Below are positions 32,275-33,814 of a stretch of DNA of 33,814 nt, one piece after another (within the stretch, counting starts at the first letter, position 1; each line of letters starts with the position of its first letter). The stretch comes from Sphingobacterium sp. (GTDB lineage Bacteria > Bacteroidota > Bacteroidia > Sphingobacteriales > Sphingobacteriaceae), in assembly GCA_030146225.1 (NCBI GenBank), contig JASLCA010000148.1, positions 1-33,814 of the forward strand, given 5' to 3'. The notes beneath the pieces were generated by a model. It saw nothing but the letters and a program-made list of their open reading frames with translations. It was not told the DNA's origin and ran no database searches. The translations under genes and the position numbers were made by a program.

Positions 32275-33303
32275 ATGAGTAGTAAAGCAACGAAGGGTGT
32301 TTTGTTGGTTCAATTAGGTACGCCGGATTCACCAACAACCAGTGATGTTCGTAAATATTTAACAGAATTCTTGATGGACCCTAGAGTCATGGACATCCCT
32401 TACATGGGACGCACCATGCTCGTAAAAGGCGTTATTGTCCCAAAACGCGCTGAATTATCGGCTGCGACCTACAAAACAATTTGGAGCGAGCAGACTGGCT
32501 CTCCACTGCGTTATTACAGTGACCTACAACGAGATTTACTTCAAAAAGAACTAGGTCCTGAATACCATGTAGAGCTTGCCATGCGGTATCAAAACCCTTC
32601 CTTAGAAGATGTTTTAAAGAAGATGGAAGGCATGCTTCTAGAGTCTATACGCGTTATCCCATTATTCCCACAATATGCTTCAGCGACTACAGGCTCGATT
32701 ATTGATCGGGTTATGGAGATTATGCGCGAATGGCAGTACCTGCCCAATGTAAGCTTTGTCAGCAACTACTGCGACGATGAAGAAATGATAGCGACCTATG
32801 CAAAGCATGGTCAAGAACATGACTTAGACAGTTTCGATCATATTCTATTTAGCTATCATGGCTTACCTGTACGTCAATTGGCCAAGGCAGATCCTAATCG
32901 CTTAGATGCTTGTCCAGATGCTGGATGTGACTCCTGCAAAGTAGAGAAAAAGCCATTTTGCTACCTCTCCCAATGCTATGCCACCACCAGAGCTATAGTA
33001 AACAAGCTTAATATCCCGGAGGATAAGTATACGCTATGCTTCCAATCCCGTCTAGGCAAGACACCTTGGATACAGCCCTACACCTCAGACACCCTGCATA
33101 AGCTAGCGGAACAAGGTGTTAAAAAGCTATTAGTCTTTAGTCCAGCCTTTGTGGCCGACTGTATAGAGACATTGGATGAAATACTAGTAGAATATGCCGA
33201 TGAGTTCAAAGCCTTAGGGGGTGAAGAAGTCGCCATGGTGGAAAGCCTAAACGACGATCCGCAATGGATAAATGTATTAAAGCGACTGGCTTTAGAAAAG
33301 TAA
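32275..33303 (+). CDS. hemH: Ferrochelatase HemH with a four-cysteine insert
   Basis: Inserts Fe(II) into protoporphyrin IX (or coproporphyrin III), the metal-insertion step of heme synthesis. 342 residues. Family marks are GVLLVQLGTPDSP at 8-20, PLRYYS, RVIPLFPQYASATTGSI, the catalytic His195 in FSYHGLPVRQL, QSRLGKTPWIQPYT and Glu298 in FVADCIETLDEI. Between His195 and the usual LSQC motif is an extra segment with Cys213, Cys218, Cys221 and Cys229 (Cys234 is the common YxxQC one). Such an internal four-Cys segment is known from [2Fe-2S] ferrochelatases of other bacteria. It starts at the ATG 71 bp after ispH and may share its transcript. Confidence 0.96.
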   Translation: MSSKATKGVLLVQLGTPDSPTTSDVRKYLTEFLMDPRVMDIPYMGRTMLVKGVIVPKRAELSAATYKTIWSEQTGSPLRYYSDLQRDLLQKELGPEYHVELAMRYQNPSLEDVLKKMEGMLLESIRVIPLFPQYASATTGSIIDRVMEIMREWQYLPNVSFVSNYCDDEEMIATYAKHGQEHDLDSFDHILFSYHGLPVRQLAKADPNRLDACPDAGCDSCKVEKKPFCYLSQCYATTRAIVNKLNIPEDKYTLCFQSRLGKTPWIQPYTSDTLHKLAEQGVKKLLVFSPAFVADCIETLDEILVEYADEFKALGGEEVAMVESLNDDPQWINVLKRLALEK

Positions 33304-33309
33304 AAAACT

Positions 33310-33814
33310 ATGTTGATATTTAACGCAATACTACTTTTAATCTTTGATTTTTATATATTTTTCGCACTTCGGGCGACAAAGATTAAGGTTGTGAAGACAA
33401 AATGGTTTAGTTTTATTTGGTGGGGCTATTCCATCGGACTACTCCTAGGCTTGTTTGTATCTGCGAAATACAACATCCCACTTATGTATCGCTCGGTAAT
33501 ATTAGTAGCCTTCTTTATGACGGCAGCGAGTAAGTTTATCTTTATCCTAATCTTACTGGCGGATGATATTCGTCGCGGGGGCGTATGGATTACCCGCCTG
33601 CTATCTCCCAACAAGAGTGAATCCCTAGCCGAAAGGATAGAGGACCTTAAAGAACCCCTCCCTGAAACTCCTACACATGGCATTAGCCGATCTGAGTTTC
33701 TCACAAAGTCAGGCATACTGGTTGCATCCCTACCGATAGTCCCCTTAGCTTGGGGTGTTATCTCTGGCGGATACGATTATCAATTAAGAAGACAGAAGCT
33801 TTATCTCCCGAATC
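33310..33814 (+). CDS. Membrane-anchored metallophosphoesterase, N-terminal part (cut by window end)
   Basis: An open frame from the ATG at 33310, six bases after the hemH stop, runs off the window after 168 codons. The N-terminus has about three hydrophobic helices (around 3-20, 36-50 and 60-85). A twin-Arg-free, Tat-like or anchoring segment follows, ISRSEFLTKSGILVASLPIV, then GGYDYQLRRQKLYLPN. This pattern precedes the calcineurin-like phosphatase domain in YkuE-like proteins of Sphingobacteriaceae. The catalytic motifs (DxH, GNH[DE]) would lie beyond the edge, so the function is inferred from the N-terminal pattern only. Very tight spacing suggests cotranscription with hemH. Confidence 0.6.
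   Translation, partial: MLIFNAILLLIFDFYIFFALRATKIKVVKTKWFSFIWWGYSIGLLLGLFVSAKYNIPLMYRSVILVAFFMTAASKFIFILILLADDIRRGGVWITRLLSPNKSESLAERIEDLKEPLPETPTHGISRSEFLTKSGILVASLPIVPLAWGVISGGYDYQLRRQKLYLPN

Noticed and set aside
1..33814. Search for CRISPR arrays, tRNA/rRNA genes, insertion sequences, prophage and attachment sites
   Set aside because: No regularly spaced repeats, no cloverleaf with tRNA signatures, no transposase or integrase motifs were seen on either strand.

Overview
The window comes from a member of the Bacteroidota, most likely a Sphingobacterium- or Pedobacter-like member of the Sphingobacteriaceae. The lineage markers are a complete gldKLMN type IX secretion operon, a SusC/SusD pair with an N-terminal signalling (STN) domain, an ECF sigma/FecR pair, a DUF4271-hemD pair and TAnnTTTG-type promoter elements. 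I see chromosomal genes throughout. I see no phage, transposase, CRISPR array, tRNA or rRNA.

Layout. (1) 1-4.6 kb: a membrane-bound nucleotide-sugar 4,6-dehydratase (minus strand, terminator at 204-232), then a divergent UPF1/IGHMBP2-like SF1 helicase. (2) 4.6-15.1 kb: a polysaccharide-utilisation locus (PUL). On the minus strand, in transcription order, it has a GH43 glycosidase, FecR anti-sigma, SusC, SusD and GH29 alpha-L-fucosidase; the ECF sigma gene is divergent. (3) 15.2-17.2 kb: an FCD-type GntR regulator followed 6 nt later by an Fsr-like MFS exporter. (4) 17.2-19.8 kb: B12-independent methionine synthase metE under a clear SAM-I riboswitch. (5) 20.1-22.2 kb: the radical-SAM heme chaperone hemW, convergent with a JmjC/cupin-like putative hydroxylase. 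(6) 22.3-28.9 kb: gldKLMN, preceded on the same strand by DUF4271-hemD. (7) 28.9-33.8 kb, plus strand: tag, a long GAPDH, ispH, hemH and the 5' part of a membrane-anchored metallophosphoesterase cut by the window edge.

How the genes work together. In the PUL, the likely circuit is glycan binding by SusCD, STN contact with FecR, release of the ECF sigma and transcription of the locus; the two secreted glycosidases would trim xylose/arabinose- and fucose-type side chains. GldK/L/M/N form the proton-driven core of type IX secretion. Heme genes (hemW, hemD, hemH) are scattered rather than clustered. metE would be shut down by S-adenosylmethionine through the riboswitch.

Novelty. I found no clear previously undescribed multi-gene system. 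The best second-look items are the split ECF/FecR arrangement and a 12-bp inverted repeat in the PUL control region, a four-cysteine insert in ferrochelatase suggesting a [2Fe-2S] cluster, an alternatively folding element at 15194-15265, the N-terminally extended GAPDH, and -7 promoter elements lying against the start codons of hemW and ispH. All assignments were made by reading motifs; no database search was run.
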